Part shown: one piece after another, positions 6,298 through 14,460 of the stretch
Position numbering within the stretch: position 1 is the stretch's first letter
Layout: every line of letters begins with the position of its first letter
Assembly (NCBI GenBank): GCA_964392115.1
Contig: CAYMOU010000065.1
Coordinates: 1 to 15,791 of the forward strand
Source of the DNA: CAYXWM01 sp964392115
GTDB taxonomy: Bacteria > Bacillota > Clostridia > Lachnospirales > WRBF01
Length of the DNA stretch: 15,791 bases
Reading direction: 5' to 3'
Notes under the pieces: generated by a model
Told to the model about the DNA's origin: nothing
Databases searched by the model: none
What the model saw: only the letters and a program-made list of their open reading frames with translations
Position numbers and translations under genes: made by a program

Positions 6298-6600
6298 ATG
6301 GAAATAACAGATGTTAGGGTTAGAAAGGTAAACAAAGAGGGTAAAATGAAAGCTGTGGTTTCTGTTACCTTCGACAACGAATTTGTAGTTCACGACATTA
6401 AGGTAATCAAGGGTGACAAGGGCTTGTTTATTGCTATGCCCAGCCGCAAAACGCTGGACGGCGAATTTAGAGACATTGCTCATCCCATCAATTCCTTGAC
6501 ACGTGAAAAAATTCAGGCGTCTGTACTTGAAAAATTTGAAATGGCTATGATTTCGGAAGAAGTAATAGACGAAGTCGCTTCAGACCTTGAAATGATTTAA
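6298..6600 (+). CDS. spoVG: Septation/regulatory protein SpoVG
   Basis: SpoVG is a small nucleic-acid-binding regulator of Firmicutes. It is linked to asymmetric septation and sporulation in Bacillus and to virulence or gene control in other genera. The 100 residues match the family core. Conserved stretches seen are MEITDVRVRKV (1-11), KAVVSVTFDNEFVVHDIKVI (18-37), the hallmark GLFIAMPSRKT (42-52) and FRDIAHPIN (57-65). The C-terminus is short and acidic. The start at 6298 is preferred over an in-frame ATG at 6232 because GAGAGGAG lies just upstream and the protein then starts at the family's usual residue. It has its own promoter and is followed by a long hairpin, so it is probably monocistronic. 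Its presence does not prove sporulation, because non-sporulating Firmicutes also have it. Confidence 0.95.
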   Translation: MEITDVRVRKVNKEGKMKAVVSVTFDNEFVVHDIKVIKGDKGLFIAMPSRKTLDGEFRDIAHPINSLTREKIQASVLEKFEMAMISEEVIDEVASDLEMI

Positions 6601-6657
6601 GCCGCCCTGTCATGACTCCGCTTTTGCTGTGCTTCAGGATCGGACATATTTTTAGGT

Positions 6658-6703
6658 TGATTGTTTGCACGTTCCTTCTTTCGGGGAATCCGGCAAACAA
6701 TCA
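6658..6703 (+). terminator. Long hairpin after spoVG
   Basis: GATTGTTTGC (6659-6668) pairs perfectly with GCAAACAATC (6693-6702), plus one outer T-A pair. Inside the loop TTCC (6672-6675) can pair with GGAA (6685-6688). No T-run follows directly, but the short hairpin at 6731-6745 followed by TTT may complete termination. Confidence 0.45.
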
Positions 6704-6810
6704 TTCCGTAAATTTACCGGTTACCCTTTTAGGCAATCCCTGCCTTTTAGGCCGTTTTATAGCACATTTTATACATTTGCGGTATCCTATAAAGCATTTG
6801 TGCAATAAGT

Positions 6811-6839
6811 TTGCTTTTATTACGAAATTGTTTTACAAT
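6811..6839 (+). promoter_or_regulatory. Sigma-A promoter of the pseudouridine synthase-queG pair
   Basis: TTGCTT (6811-6816), 17 bases, TACAAT (6834-6839, one mismatch from consensus). The predicted start is near 6846, about 57 nt before the ATG at 6903. Confidence 0.6.
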
Positions 6840-6902
6840 ATCTCTTACCACGGTGAAAGTGGAGTATGATATTTATAGCAAAAGGGGCTTAAACAATACT
6901 TA

Positions 6903-7880
6903 ATGAAAGAATTTATTATAGATTCTCATAATCAAAACCAACGCTTAGACAAATACCTGTTAAAATTGCTTAATAATTCCGGCAAAAGCTTTGTATACAA
7001 AATGTTACGCAAGAAAAATATCAAACTCAATTCCGCAAAGGCAACCGGCAACGAAATTCTTCAATCCGGAGACAGGGTTACTCTTTATCTTTCAGACGAA
7101 ACCATAAACCAATTTACCCAAGAAATCTCCGTTAATCTAAGTGCCGGGCCTCTCCATACGGTTTTTGAAGATCAAAACATTCTGGTGGTCAACAAACCCA
7201 AGTCAGTCCTATCTCAACCCGAATCCTCATCCGACAAAGACACCTTAATCCACCGTATCCACAATTATCTACACCGCTCCCACGGGTTTGATTTTTCAAA
7301 AACCTCTACTTTCAGTCCGTCCGTCTTAAACAGACTGGATCGCAACACCACCGGCTTAATAATAAGTTGCAAAAACCTACCTGCCGCACAGGTGCTTAAC
7401 GAAATGCAAAAATCTCACCAAATCGAAAAATATTATTTTGCCTTGGTAAAGGGACAAGTTACCCAAGCCCGTACTTTAAAGGGTTTTCTTAAAAAGAACG
7501 AGGGTAACAAAGTAGAAGTTTCTACTGAATATTCTATGGATGCCACACCTGTGGAAACAGAAATTTACCCCATATCATCAACAGCCAAACACAGTCTGGT
7601 TAAAATTAAAATACTGTCAGGCAAAACCCATCAAATAAGGGTACATTTAAGCAGTATAGGTCACCCTATTTTGGGAGACACAAAATACGGTGACCCCGGC
7701 GAAAATCATCCGTTGAAACATAACCTAAACGTTTACTCTCAACTGCTTCACAGCGGTTTAATTGTATTTGGGCAAATAAAAGAACCCTTGGCATATCTTT
7801 CGGGAAAGGAAATATCCTGTCCTTTACCGGCGGAGTTTCAAAAGGTTCTAAAGTATTACAATATTGATTTTGAGAATTAA
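6903..7880 (+). CDS. RluA-family pseudouridine synthase
   Basis: The enzyme converts specific uridines in RNA, most likely 23S rRNA, to pseudouridine. It has 325 residues. An S4 RNA-binding domain lies at about 11-65, with RLDKYLLKLL near its start. The catalytic domain follows, with VVNKP (95-99) and the active-site loop LNRLDRNTTGL (142-152). D146 is the expected catalytic Asp. The family C-terminal motif KTHQIRVHL is followed by GHPILGDTKYGD. The RLD motif, with N before R, is close to the HRLD of RluC/RluD enzymes. Which uridine is modified cannot be told from sequence. The Shine-Dalgarno AAAGGGG (6881-6887) is rather far (15 nt) from the ATG, but no other in-frame start exists. Only 77 bases separate its stop from the preferred start of the next gene, so they are probably cotranscribed. 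Confidence 0.9.
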   Translation: MKEFIIDSHNQNQRLDKYLLKLLNNSGKSFVYKMLRKKNIKLNSAKATGNEILQSGDRVTLYLSDETINQFTQEISVNLSAGPLHTVFEDQNILVVNKPKSVLSQPESSSDKDTLIHRIHNYLHRSHGFDFSKTSTFSPSVLNRLDRNTTGLIISCKNLPAAQVLNEMQKSHQIEKYYFALVKGQVTQARTLKGFLKKNEGNKVEVSTEYSMDATPVETEIYPISSTAKHSLVKIKILSGKTHQIRVHLSSIGHPILGDTKYGDPGENHPLKHNLNVYSQLLHSGLIVFGQIKEPLAYLSGKEISCPLPAEFQKVLKYYNIDFEN

Positions 7881-7957
7881 TCTACTTTATTATATATAGG
7901 TTTATGTTGGGCCTTCTTTGGAAGGCTTCTATTATAATTACAGCAAGAGGTCTTACA

Positions 7958-8851
7958 TTGGAAAATATAATAGCGGGCTTTGCCGCAGAAAACAACTTAA
8001 TTTACGGTATTTGCAACGCCGAACCCCTAAACATTACACCGGAACTTCTTAAAGTCGGGAACGTACCCTTTGTTAAGAAAGACTTGGCCTTGCGCACCGA
8101 CCCAAAGGCTTCCTTTGACAAAGCTGAAAGCATTATCGTCTTGGGCATTGGCTACAACAAGGAATTGTCGTTTCCGGAAGACGAACTGCCCAGAGGGATT
8201 TTATCCGTATACACCGTAGGCGAAGATTATCACGTAAAACTACGCCGGCTTTTGCTTAACCTTGCGGAAAAACTTAATCTTCCGGAAAACGAGCGGAAAA
8301 TCTTCGTGGATTCCGGAAACCTTGCGGAGCGTGAACTGGCAAAAAAGGCCGGTCTGGGTTGGTTAGGTAAAAATTGTGCCGTTATTTCGGAAAAATTCGG
8401 CGGTTTTTTTCATATAGGTTATATGCTGACTAGCTTGCCTTTAAAGCCTACCCCGGGCTATAAACCGGATTTTTCGCTTTGCGGAGATTGCCGTATTTGC
8501 ATAGAGGCTTGCCCCGGCAAGGCTTTACCCCACAAAGGTTACGCTTGTAATACTTCCGCCTGCGTTTCATTTATTACCCAAAACAAAACCTCTCCCAACC
8601 AAAGGGAAATGCAGAGCATGGGTAATATGCTTTACGGTTGCGATGTCTGCGTTGGGGTTTGCCCTTATAAGGGTGAATATGTAGATAAAATTACGGATAT
8701 TAACCTAATAAAGCCCACTTTGGCTTCTATACTAAATATGACCGACTCGGAATTTAATTTGCTTTACAAAAATACACCCCTTGCGTGGCGAGGGCTTAAA
8801 ATACTAAAAAGAAATGCTGAAATAGCATTGCAAAATATAAACCCAAAATAA
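7958..8851 (+). CDS. queG: Epoxyqueuosine reductase QueG-like protein, short form
   Basis: QueG reduces epoxyqueuosine to queuosine in tRNA, using a cobalamin and two [4Fe-4S] clusters. From the TTG at 7958 it has 297 residues. The N-terminal domain includes VDSGNLAER (117-125), with an Asp at the usual catalytic position, and AGLGWLGKN (131-139). The ferredoxin-like motif has C175, C178, C181, C185-Pro. A second set is C202, C228, C231, C235-Pro. It ends soon after the family block with AWRGLKILKRNAEIAL, so the C-terminal HEAT-repeat domain of longer QueG proteins (about 380 residues) is missing. TTG is preferred because AAGAGGT lies 7 bases upstream and the family's usual N-terminus starts here. 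An ATG at 7904 would add 18 unrelated residues. The function is probably, not certainly, queuosine synthesis. Confidence 0.8.
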   Translation: MENIIAGFAAENNLIYGICNAEPLNITPELLKVGNVPFVKKDLALRTDPKASFDKAESIIVLGIGYNKELSFPEDELPRGILSVYTVGEDYHVKLRRLLLNLAEKLNLPENERKIFVDSGNLAERELAKKAGLGWLGKNCAVISEKFGGFFHIGYMLTSLPLKPTPGYKPDFSLCGDCRICIEACPGKALPHKGYACNTSACVSFITQNKTSPNQREMQSMGNMLYGCDVCVGVCPYKGEYVDKITDINLIKPTLASILNMTDSEFNLLYKNTPLAWRGLKILKRNAEIALQNINPK

Positions 8852-8865
8852 TTTACCCATAAGCA

Positions 8866-8896
8866 AAGCCTTGAGAAAATTTTCTCAAGGTTTATT
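8866..8896 (+). terminator. Intrinsic terminator after queG
   Basis: A perfect 22-bp inverted repeat (8869-8890) with CCTTGAG arms and an AAAATTTT centre, extended by three outer pairs, is followed by TTTATTTT. It is about 15 bp after the queG stop. Confidence 0.85.
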
Positions 8897-9035
8897 TTAT
8901 ATCTTCTGCCGGTAAAAAGACTAAAATCTTGAACAAACAGGCACTTTCCATAAAAAATCCGTTATAAAAGAGTTATTAATTTAAAATAGATTTACTATAT
9001 ATTTTATAGGCATTGCATAATTCCGCCAATAATAG

Positions 9036-9064
9036 TTGAAATAACATTTGATATGTGATACAAT
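9036..9064 (+). promoter_or_regulatory. Sigma-A promoter of the chemoreceptor gene
   Basis: TTGAAA (9036-9041), 17 bases, TACAAT (9059-9064). A second TATAAT at 9084-9089 has no good -35 box. No sigma-D motif (TAAA...GCCGATAT) was seen, although chemoreceptors are often sigma-D-dependent. Confidence 0.55.
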
Positions 9065-9138
9065 TTTACCAATTCAGTTTAGGTATAATTTAACAAATCC
9101 CATGTTTATATAAATCTCGGACAAAAAGGGGTGTTAAT

Positions 9139-11652
9139 ATGAAGTTTAAAAGAGTAGGCAACAAACTGTTTTTCATTTCTTTATTGAGTATAGTCCTGAC
9201 CACAGCCATCTCAGTCTCCATAATGCTTAGCGGAAATATGAGAATTATAGACAGCATTTTGGAGCATGATACCGCTGTTGCCATGGAAGCCATTCTAAAC
9301 GAAACAGACGCAATGAAAGCATCATCATTGGAAGTAGCCAAGCACATCGCCGCAGATAGGAAAATAATATCTGTTTTGGAAAGCGGCAGGTTATCCGGTT
9401 TAAGAGATGCAGCAAAAGCCGTTATGGCGGAAAACTTTAACGCAACCGAATTTCTGACCATAACCGATACTTCAGGCGATGTTTTAGCCAGAACACATAG
9501 TGACAAAACCGGAGACTCCATTCTGTATCAACAAAACATTACATCAGCTTTAAGCGGAAGAAGCGATTCTTTCATAGAGCCGGGCACTCAAATCAGGCTG
9601 TCTGTTCGCTCATCGTCGCCTATTTATGCAAGCGACGGCAGAATGCTGGGCGTAATTTCAACCGGCTTTGCCTTAGACAACCCTGATTTTGTGGATAATC
9701 TCAAGCGTACCACCGGCTGCGAAATAACAGTCTTTCTTCAAGACGAGCGTATCAATACCACCATTGTTAAGGATGGTACACGCCAAGTCGGAACGAAGCT
9801 TAACGAAAATATAGCAAATATCGTTTTAAAGCAACAAAAGGAATATTACGCCGAAGCGGATATTTTGGGTAACAAGTATTATACGTCTTACAAACCATTG
9901 ATAACCGAAATGGGCGACGCCATAGGGCTTTATTTCGCCGGAAAGCCCATAGACGGTATTCTTGCCTCGATTACATATAATACCCTGTCTGTTTTGGGCA
10001 TTATCGTAATTGTAGGCTTTGGTATGCTTATTTTAAATAAATATTTATGTAAGCGAATGATAGTGAACCAAGTTGTAAAAATATCCAAAGCCGCCGAGGA
10101 ATTGGCAAAGGGTAACTTGAATTATAAAATTCCGGACACGGATTCAAAAGACGAAATAGGCCTGTTGACGGTAGGTATACAAGATATGGTGGGCGTGCTT
10201 AGGCAGCTAATCCAAGATTTAAGCAATATGCTGGAAAACCATAAAAACGGCATAACCAGCGCAAAAATAGATATTTCCCTTTATGAAGGAAGCTTTAGAG
10301 AGGTTGCCTACGGAATTAACCGAATGGCGGAGGATTACATAGAAGACAGCCGTTTGTTACTGGAATGCCTGTCAAGCTTTGCACATGGCAATTTTGACGT
10401 GAAATTAAAAGAATACCCGGGCGAAAAACACCGTATTAATCTTGCTGTTGAGCAAGTTCGGGCTAACCTGAAAGACGTGAGCCGCCAAATCAATCTTATT
10501 TTGGAACACGCTCTTGAAGGCGAACTTTCCCACAGGGCGGATTTATCACAACTTTCAGGGGAGTGGAAGCATATTCTGGACAGCCTTAACAGCCTGCTCC
10601 AAGCCATAGCCGATCCTATCCAAGAAGCGGCACCCATACTGGACAGCATAGCCAACGGACGCTTTAACCAACGGGTAAAAGGTAATTACAAAGGGGTTTT
10701 TGCCCTTATCAAAAACTCCATGAATTCTACCTCCGATGCCCTTGCATCCTACTGTGTGGAGATCAACAAAACCCTGGAATGCATGGTAGACAACAATTTT
10801 GACCAAGAAATACGGGGCGATTTTAAAGGCGAATTTGCCGGCATAAAAAATTCCATAAATACCCTTATAGACAAGTTCAACGATATACTCCACAATATGC
10901 AATCAGCCTCGGTAGAAGTGTTGCAGGGAGCATCGGATATTTCCAAATCAAGCATGATTTTGGCCCAAGGCTCCACTCAACAGGCTAAAACCATAGAAGA
11001 ATTGTGCCTTTCTCTGGAGGGTATCAACGGTCAAGTCCGGGCTAACGCAAAAAAAGCTGATATGGCATGCCGGTTGGCAGAAAGCTCCAAGTCAAACGCA
11101 CAAGAAGGCAACCGCTGCATGAAAGATATGCTTGAATCTATGAACTCAATCTACGAAGCCTCCGAGAATATTTCAGGAATCCTCAAAGCCATAGACGACA
11201 TTGCCTTCCAAACAAACTTGCTTGCCTTAAACGCCGCCGTAGAAGCCTCCCGAGCCGGCCAATACGGTAAGGGTTTTGCGGTTGTTGCGGATGAAGTGCG
11301 TAGCTTGGCATCAAAAAGCCAAGAGGCCTCCAAAGAAAGCAACGAGTTTATAAACGATACCCTGGCAAAAATTCGTGACGGCGAAAAGGCGGCAAAGGAC
11401 ACCGCAGCATCCTTAAAGCAAATAATGCAGGATATAGACAATGTTTCTGCCTATATTACGGATATTGCCGTCGAATCCAAAACCCAGGCCGATTCCCTTT
11501 CACAAGTCAGCCTTGGCGTTACGGATATTTCCGGCATAGTTCAAAACAACACCGCAATTTCCGAAGAATCGGCTTCTACAGCTCAACAACTTAACAGCCA
11601 GGCCGAAACCATGAACCGTATTACCAACATCTATAAAATAAAAAATATATAA
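9139..11652 (+). CDS. Methyl-accepting chemotaxis protein with Cache sensor and poly-HAMP linker
   Basis: A membrane chemoreceptor that signals through CheA/CheW to the flagellar motor. The 837 residues are long for the family. Membrane helix 1 is at about 10-32. The extracellular sensor (about 40-270) resembles Cache domains of clostridial receptors, with DTSGDVLARTHSDKTGDSI (110-128) and RLSVRSSSPIY (153-163). Membrane helix 2 is at about 277-301. A canonical HAMP domain spans about 302-355. Five further HAMP-like units follow, centred near 371-400, 417-444, 461-487, 507-535 and 552-577; the last two share the pattern F-x-G/A-x-IKNS(M/I)N. The signalling domain is at about 595-837, with the conserved hairpin tip around DDIAFQTNLLALNAAVEASRAG (686-707). 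The ligand cannot be told. No C-terminal CheR-binding pentapeptide is present. The start has AAGGGGTG upstream. It has its own promoter and terminator. Confidence 0.95.
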   Translation: MKFKRVGNKLFFISLLSIVLTTAISVSIMLSGNMRIIDSILEHDTAVAMEAILNETDAMKASSLEVAKHIAADRKIISVLESGRLSGLRDAAKAVMAENFNATEFLTITDTSGDVLARTHSDKTGDSILYQQNITSALSGRSDSFIEPGTQIRLSVRSSSPIYASDGRMLGVISTGFALDNPDFVDNLKRTTGCEITVFLQDERINTTIVKDGTRQVGTKLNENIANIVLKQQKEYYAEADILGNKYYTSYKPLITEMGDAIGLYFAGKPIDGILASITYNTLSVLGIIVIVGFGMLILNKYLCKRMIVNQVVKISKAAEELAKGNLNYKIPDTDSKDEIGLLTVGIQDMVGVLRQLIQDLSNMLENHKNGITSAKIDISLYEGSFREVAYGINRMAEDYIEDSRLLLECLSSFAHGNFDVKLKEYPGEKHRINLAVEQVRANLKDVSRQINLILEHALEGELSHRADLSQLSGEWKHILDSLNSLLQAIADPIQEAAPILDSIANGRFNQRVKGNYKGVFALIKNSMNSTSDALASYCVEINKTLECMVDNNFDQEIRGDFKGEFAGIKNSINTLIDKFNDILHNMQSASVEVLQGASDISKSSMILAQGSTQQAKTIEELCLSLEGINGQVRANAKKADMACRLAESSKSNAQEGNRCMKDMLESMNSIYEASENISGILKAIDDIAFQTNLLALNAAVEASRAGQYGKGFAVVADEVRSLASKSQEASKESNEFINDTLAKIRDGEKAAKDTAASLKQIMQDIDNVSAYITDIAVESKTQADSLSQVSLGVTDISGIVQNNTAISEESASTAQQLNSQAETMNRITNIYKIKNI

Positions 11653-11655
11653 ACC

Positions 11656-11692
11656 TTAGGGAGAACTCAACACAAATTGGGGTTCTCCCTAA
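11656..11692 (+). terminator. Hairpin terminator after the chemoreceptor
   Basis: TTAGGGAGAAC (11656-11666) pairs perfectly with GTTCTCCCTAA (11682-11692), four bases after the stop codon. The following ACTCTTT is only moderately T-rich. Confidence 0.65.
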
Positions 11693-11739
11693 ACTCTTTC
11701 CGCAAAACCCGAATTCAGCTTGTTTTTCTAAATATTGAC

Positions 11740-11768
11740 TTGACAATCATCACCCGAAAACATATGAT
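11740..11768 (+). promoter_or_regulatory. Sigma-A promoter of the SDR-Dabb operon
   Basis: A perfect TTGACA (11740-11745), 17 bases, TATGAT (11763-11768, one mismatch). The predicted start is near 11775, 25 nt before the SDR start codon. It is one of the strongest-looking promoters in the window. Confidence 0.7.
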
Positions 11769-11799
11769 AAATTCATTATAAAAACAGGATGGATAGCAT

Positions 11800-12525
11800 A
11801 TGGACTTTAAAGGAAAAACCGTGGTTATAACCGGCGGCGCAAACGGTATAGGCAAATGTCTCACAGAGGAATTTCGCAAAGCCGGTGCTAAAACAGCGGT
11901 GATTGATATAAGTGACAAGCTTGTCGAATGTGACTTGTTTTATAAGGGTGATATAGCGGACGAGGACACCCTGAAAAACTTTAGCTCCCGGGTGATTGAA
12001 ACCTTCGGCAAGGTAGACGTGCTTATTAACAACGCCTGTATAAGCAAGGGTGGCATCAGAAATTGTGACTATAAAGATTTCTTATATATACAGCAAATAG
12101 GCGTGGTTGCTCCTTATATGCTGACCAAGTTGTTTTTGCCGCATTTCGGCGAGAATGCCTCGGTTATTAACATAGCCTCCACCAGAGCCTTTCAATCCCA
12201 ACCAAACACCGAAAGCTATACGGCGGCAAAAGGCGGAATCGTGGCTCTAACCCATGGGTTGGCGGTGAGTTTATCCGGAAAAGTTCGTGTAAACTGCATT
12301 TCACCCGGTTGGATAGATACCACAGACCAAACCTTTTCCGGTCCGGACAACACCCAGCACCCTGCCGGCCGTGTGGGTAAGCCCATTGATATAGCTAAAA
12401 CCGCCATGTTTTTGGCCGGCAACGGTGCCGCCTTTATTACCGGCGAAAACATAATTGTAGACGGCGGCATAAGCAAGCTTATGATTTATCACGACGACAA
12501 CAACTGGAGGTACGAAAATGATTAA
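11800..12525 (+). CDS. Short-chain dehydrogenase/reductase (SDR family)
   Basis: A cytosolic NAD(P)-dependent oxidoreductase of the classical SDR type; the substrate is unknown. The 241 residues fit the family. The Rossmann cofactor motif is TGGANGIG (11-18). The usual NNAG is NNAC (87-90). The catalytic triad is visible: S127 (in NIAS), Y140 and K144 (YTAAK). SPGW follows at 168-171, and ITGENIIVDGG near 213-223. An Asp shortly after the second strand (VIDIS, 34-38) suggests a preference for NAD over NADP, by family rule. After the usual end, a polar tail with HDDNNWRYEND extends the protein. Its stop overlaps the start of the next gene by eight bases, so both are made from one mRNA. It could be a FabG-like or a sugar/alcohol dehydrogenase; sequence alone does not decide. 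Confidence 0.92.
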   Translation: MDFKGKTVVITGGANGIGKCLTEEFRKAGAKTAVIDISDKLVECDLFYKGDIADEDTLKNFSSRVIETFGKVDVLINNACISKGGIRNCDYKDFLYIQQIGVVAPYMLTKLFLPHFGENASVINIASTRAFQSQPNTESYTAAKGGIVALTHGLAVSLSGKVRVNCISPGWIDTTDQTFSGPDNTQHPAGRVGKPIDIAKTAMFLAGNGAAFITGENIIVDGGISKLMIYHDDNNWRYEND

Positions 12526-12808
12526 GCACATAGTAATGTGGAAACTGAAAGAAGAAAACAAGGCCGAAAACGCCAAGGAAATTAAAACCAAGCTGGAAGC
12601 ACTGATTAACCAAGTGCCGGAAATTATCAGTATAGAAGTTGGCATAGATTTCAACAAATCAGACCAGGCCTATGACGTGGTGCTTTATTCCGAATTTGCT
12701 ACAGCCGAGGATTTGGACAGATACCAAGAAAACGCCATCCATAAAGAAGCGGCGGCTTTCGTAAAACAAGTAGTAACCCAAAGGGTAGTTGTAGATTACG
12801 AAGTATAG
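12518..12808 (+). CDS. Dabb-family (stress-responsive alpha/beta-barrel) protein
   Basis: A 96-residue protein of the dimeric alpha/beta-barrel (Dabb) family. It starts with the typical strand MIKHIVMWKLKE (1-12). VPEIISIEVGIDF (about 35-47) and DVVLYSEFATAEDLDRYQ (about 53-70) follow, then the conserved H near the second helix (AIHKEAAAFV, 73-82) and a last strand (VVVDYEV). Most family members have no known activity. A few plant and fungal relatives bind or cyclise small molecules. The start is the ATG at 12518 with CTGGAGG upstream, inside the end of the SDR gene (8-bp overlap). The overlap suggests that it works with the dehydrogenase, perhaps on the same small molecule; that is inference. 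A strong terminator follows. Confidence 0.9.
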   Translation: MIKHIVMWKLKEENKAENAKEIKTKLEALINQVPEIISIEVGIDFNKSDQAYDVVLYSEFATAEDLDRYQENAIHKEAAAFVKQVVTQRVVVDYEV

Positions 12809-12821
12809 TCTGATACTGACA

Positions 12822-12857
12822 AAGGTGTATGAAATTAGATTTCATACACCTTCTTTT
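12822..12857 (+). terminator. Intrinsic terminator of the SDR-Dabb operon
   Basis: A perfect 14-bp stem pairs AAGGTGTATGAAAT (12822-12835) with 12839-12852 around a 3-nt loop (TAG), followed by CTTTT. It lies 13 bp after the stop. Confidence 0.85.
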
Positions 12858-12907
12858 ATAACAAGGCCTTTTCTTTTTGCCTGTTTTCAATAAACCCGGC
12901 TTCTCGG

Positions 12908-12936
12908 TTGTGTTTACGGTAAAAATAGTGTAGAAT
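12908..12936 (+). promoter_or_regulatory. Sigma-A promoter of rarA
   Basis: TTGTGT (12908-12913), 17 bases, TAGAAT (12931-12936, one mismatch). The start would be near 12943, about 30 nt before the ATG. The -35 box is weak; the -10 box is good. Confidence 0.5.
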
Positions 12937-12974
12937 TAAAGAAATCCAACCTTTGAATTTCAGGTGATGTTTAA

Positions 12975-14288
12975 ATGGAACAAAGAACTTTGTTTGAAGT
13001 CGATGCAAAAAATATACCCTTGGCAAGCAGATTACGTCCGGTAAATTTGGATAACTATTTGGGCCAACAACATCTCCTTGGAAAAGGAAAAATCCTAAGG
13101 CAACTCATAGAGCAGGACCTGATTTGCTCCATGATTTTTTGGGGACCTCCCGGCACGGGCAAAACCACCCTTGCGAAAATTATAGCCAACAAAACAAAGG
13201 CTAAATTTATAGATTTCAGCGCAACAAACAACGGCATAAAAGAAATCCGCACCATCATGCAACAGGCTGAACATAACCTTGCCTTTGGCGAAAAGACCAT
13301 TATTTTCATAGATGAAATCCATCGTTTTAACAAGGCCCAACAGGACGCATTTCTGCCCTTTGTGGAAAACGGCAGTATAATTCTAATTGGCGCAACCACC
13401 GAAAACCCGTCTTTTGAGATAAATTCCGCTTTATTATCCCGATGCAAAGTATTTGTTTTGAAGGCACTTTCAGCCGACGAGTTGGTTCAAATTACCCAAA
13501 GGGCCTTGGCTCATTATAAGGAAGCCTATAAACTGGACATTGCAATGAGCGAAAAGCTAATGTCAGCCGTGGCTACCTTTGCAAACGGCGATGCCAGAAC
13601 CTTGCTAAACACCCTTGATATGATAGTCAACAGCATAGGCTCTCTGGATTCGCAAGTTACGGTTACCGAAGAAACCGTGGAGCAATGCACCGGTAAAAAG
13701 TTCCTGATGTACGATAAAAACGGCGAAGAACACTACAATTTGATTTCTGCCCTGCATAAATCCATGAGAAACAGCGATGCCCAGGCCGCCGTTTACTGGC
13801 TGGCACGTATGCTGGAGGCCGGCGAAGACCCCTTATACATCGCCAGACGTATAGTGCGCTTTGCCAGCGAGGACATAGGTATGGCCAACAGCCAAGCCCT
13901 GGAAGTAGCCGTTGCCGCCTTCCATGCCTGCCATTTTATCGGTATGCCGGAATGCAGCGTACACCTAACCCATGCGGCGGTTTTCTGCGCCCTTGCGCCC
14001 AAGTCCAACGCTGTGTACCTTGCATACAAAAAAGCCCGTAACGACGCAATAAAAACCATAGCAGAACCGGTTCCCTTGGTAATCAGAAACGCTCCAACCA
14101 AGTTGATGAAAGATTTGGACTACGGCAAGGACTATCAATATGCCCATGACACCGAGCATAAAGTGGCTAATATGCAATGCCTGCCGGACAATCTGTTGGG
14201 CAGCAAATATTATTTGCCCACCAATCAGGGAAAAGAACTGAAAATAAAGAAATGGATGGAGGAGTTGGAGGAACTGCGGAATTTGTAA
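12975..14288 (+). CDS. rarA: Replication-associated recombination protein RarA (MgsA family AAA+ ATPase)
   Basis: RarA is an AAA+ ATPase related to clamp loaders and to Mgs1/WRNIP1. It acts at stalled replication forks. The 437 residues match the family (about 420-450). Near the N-terminus, PLASRLRPVNLDNYLGQQHLL (15-35) is the typical family opening. Walker A is GPPGTGKTT (57-65), Walker B is IIFIDEIH (109-116), sensor 1 is near GATTENPSF (139-147), and R156 in SALLSRC is the arginine-finger position. The C-terminal clamp-loader-type and tetramerisation regions include YNLISALHKSMRNSDAQAAV, GEDPLYIARR and RFASEDIG. All key residues are present and it looks intact. The start has AGGTGATG upstream. 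No clear terminator follows; an imperfect TGGAGG...CCTCCA pairing overlaps the stop. Confidence 0.96.
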   Translation: MEQRTLFEVDAKNIPLASRLRPVNLDNYLGQQHLLGKGKILRQLIEQDLICSMIFWGPPGTGKTTLAKIIANKTKAKFIDFSATNNGIKEIRTIMQQAEHNLAFGEKTIIFIDEIHRFNKAQQDAFLPFVENGSIILIGATTENPSFEINSALLSRCKVFVLKALSADELVQITQRALAHYKEAYKLDIAMSEKLMSAVATFANGDARTLLNTLDMIVNSIGSLDSQVTVTEETVEQCTGKKFLMYDKNGEEHYNLISALHKSMRNSDAQAAVYWLARMLEAGEDPLYIARRIVRFASEDIGMANSQALEVAVAAFHACHFIGMPECSVHLTHAAVFCALAPKSNAVYLAYKKARNDAIKTIAEPVPLVIRNAPTKLMKDLDYGKDYQYAHDTEHKVANMQCLPDNLLGSKYYLPTNQGKELKIKKWMEELEELRNL

Positions 14289-14314
14289 AAAAATTACCTC
14301 CATTTACTTCTGTC

Positions 14315-14343
14315 TTGATTTTATCGGCGATATATAGTAAATT
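14315..14343 (+). promoter_or_regulatory. Possible weak promoter of the deaminase gene
   Basis: TTGATT (14315-14320), 17 bases, TAAATT (14338-14343); each box has two mismatches. It would give a leader of about 110 nt. Confidence 0.3.
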
Positions 14344-14460
14344 ATTTTTGTAAAGATACCGACTAAAGCTCAACTTCAACATCAATAATATTAATACAAT
14401 CCACGGTACACTTAGACAAAAATCGTTAGCAGAAAAAACAGCCGAGAAAGGATTTTTAAA

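Larger units (their letters stand above)
6601..6902. other. Intergenic region between spoVG and the pseudouridine synthase (302 bp)
   Basis: It holds a long hairpin (6658-6703), a short hairpin AGGCA-ATCCC-TGCCT followed by TTT (6731-6748) that may be a weak terminator, and a sigma-A promoter (6811-6839). An 85-codon open frame across it has no ribosome binding site and no family resemblance, so I do not call it a gene. Confidence 0.5.

Noticed and set aside
6612..6869. 85-codon plus-strand open frame after spoVG
   Set aside because: No Shine-Dalgarno, no family resemblance, and it runs across hairpins and the promoter of the next gene.
14321..14345. GCCGATAA on the minus strand as a sigma-D promoter
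   Set aside because: No TAAA box at the required distance, and it would transcribe back into rarA with no target gene.
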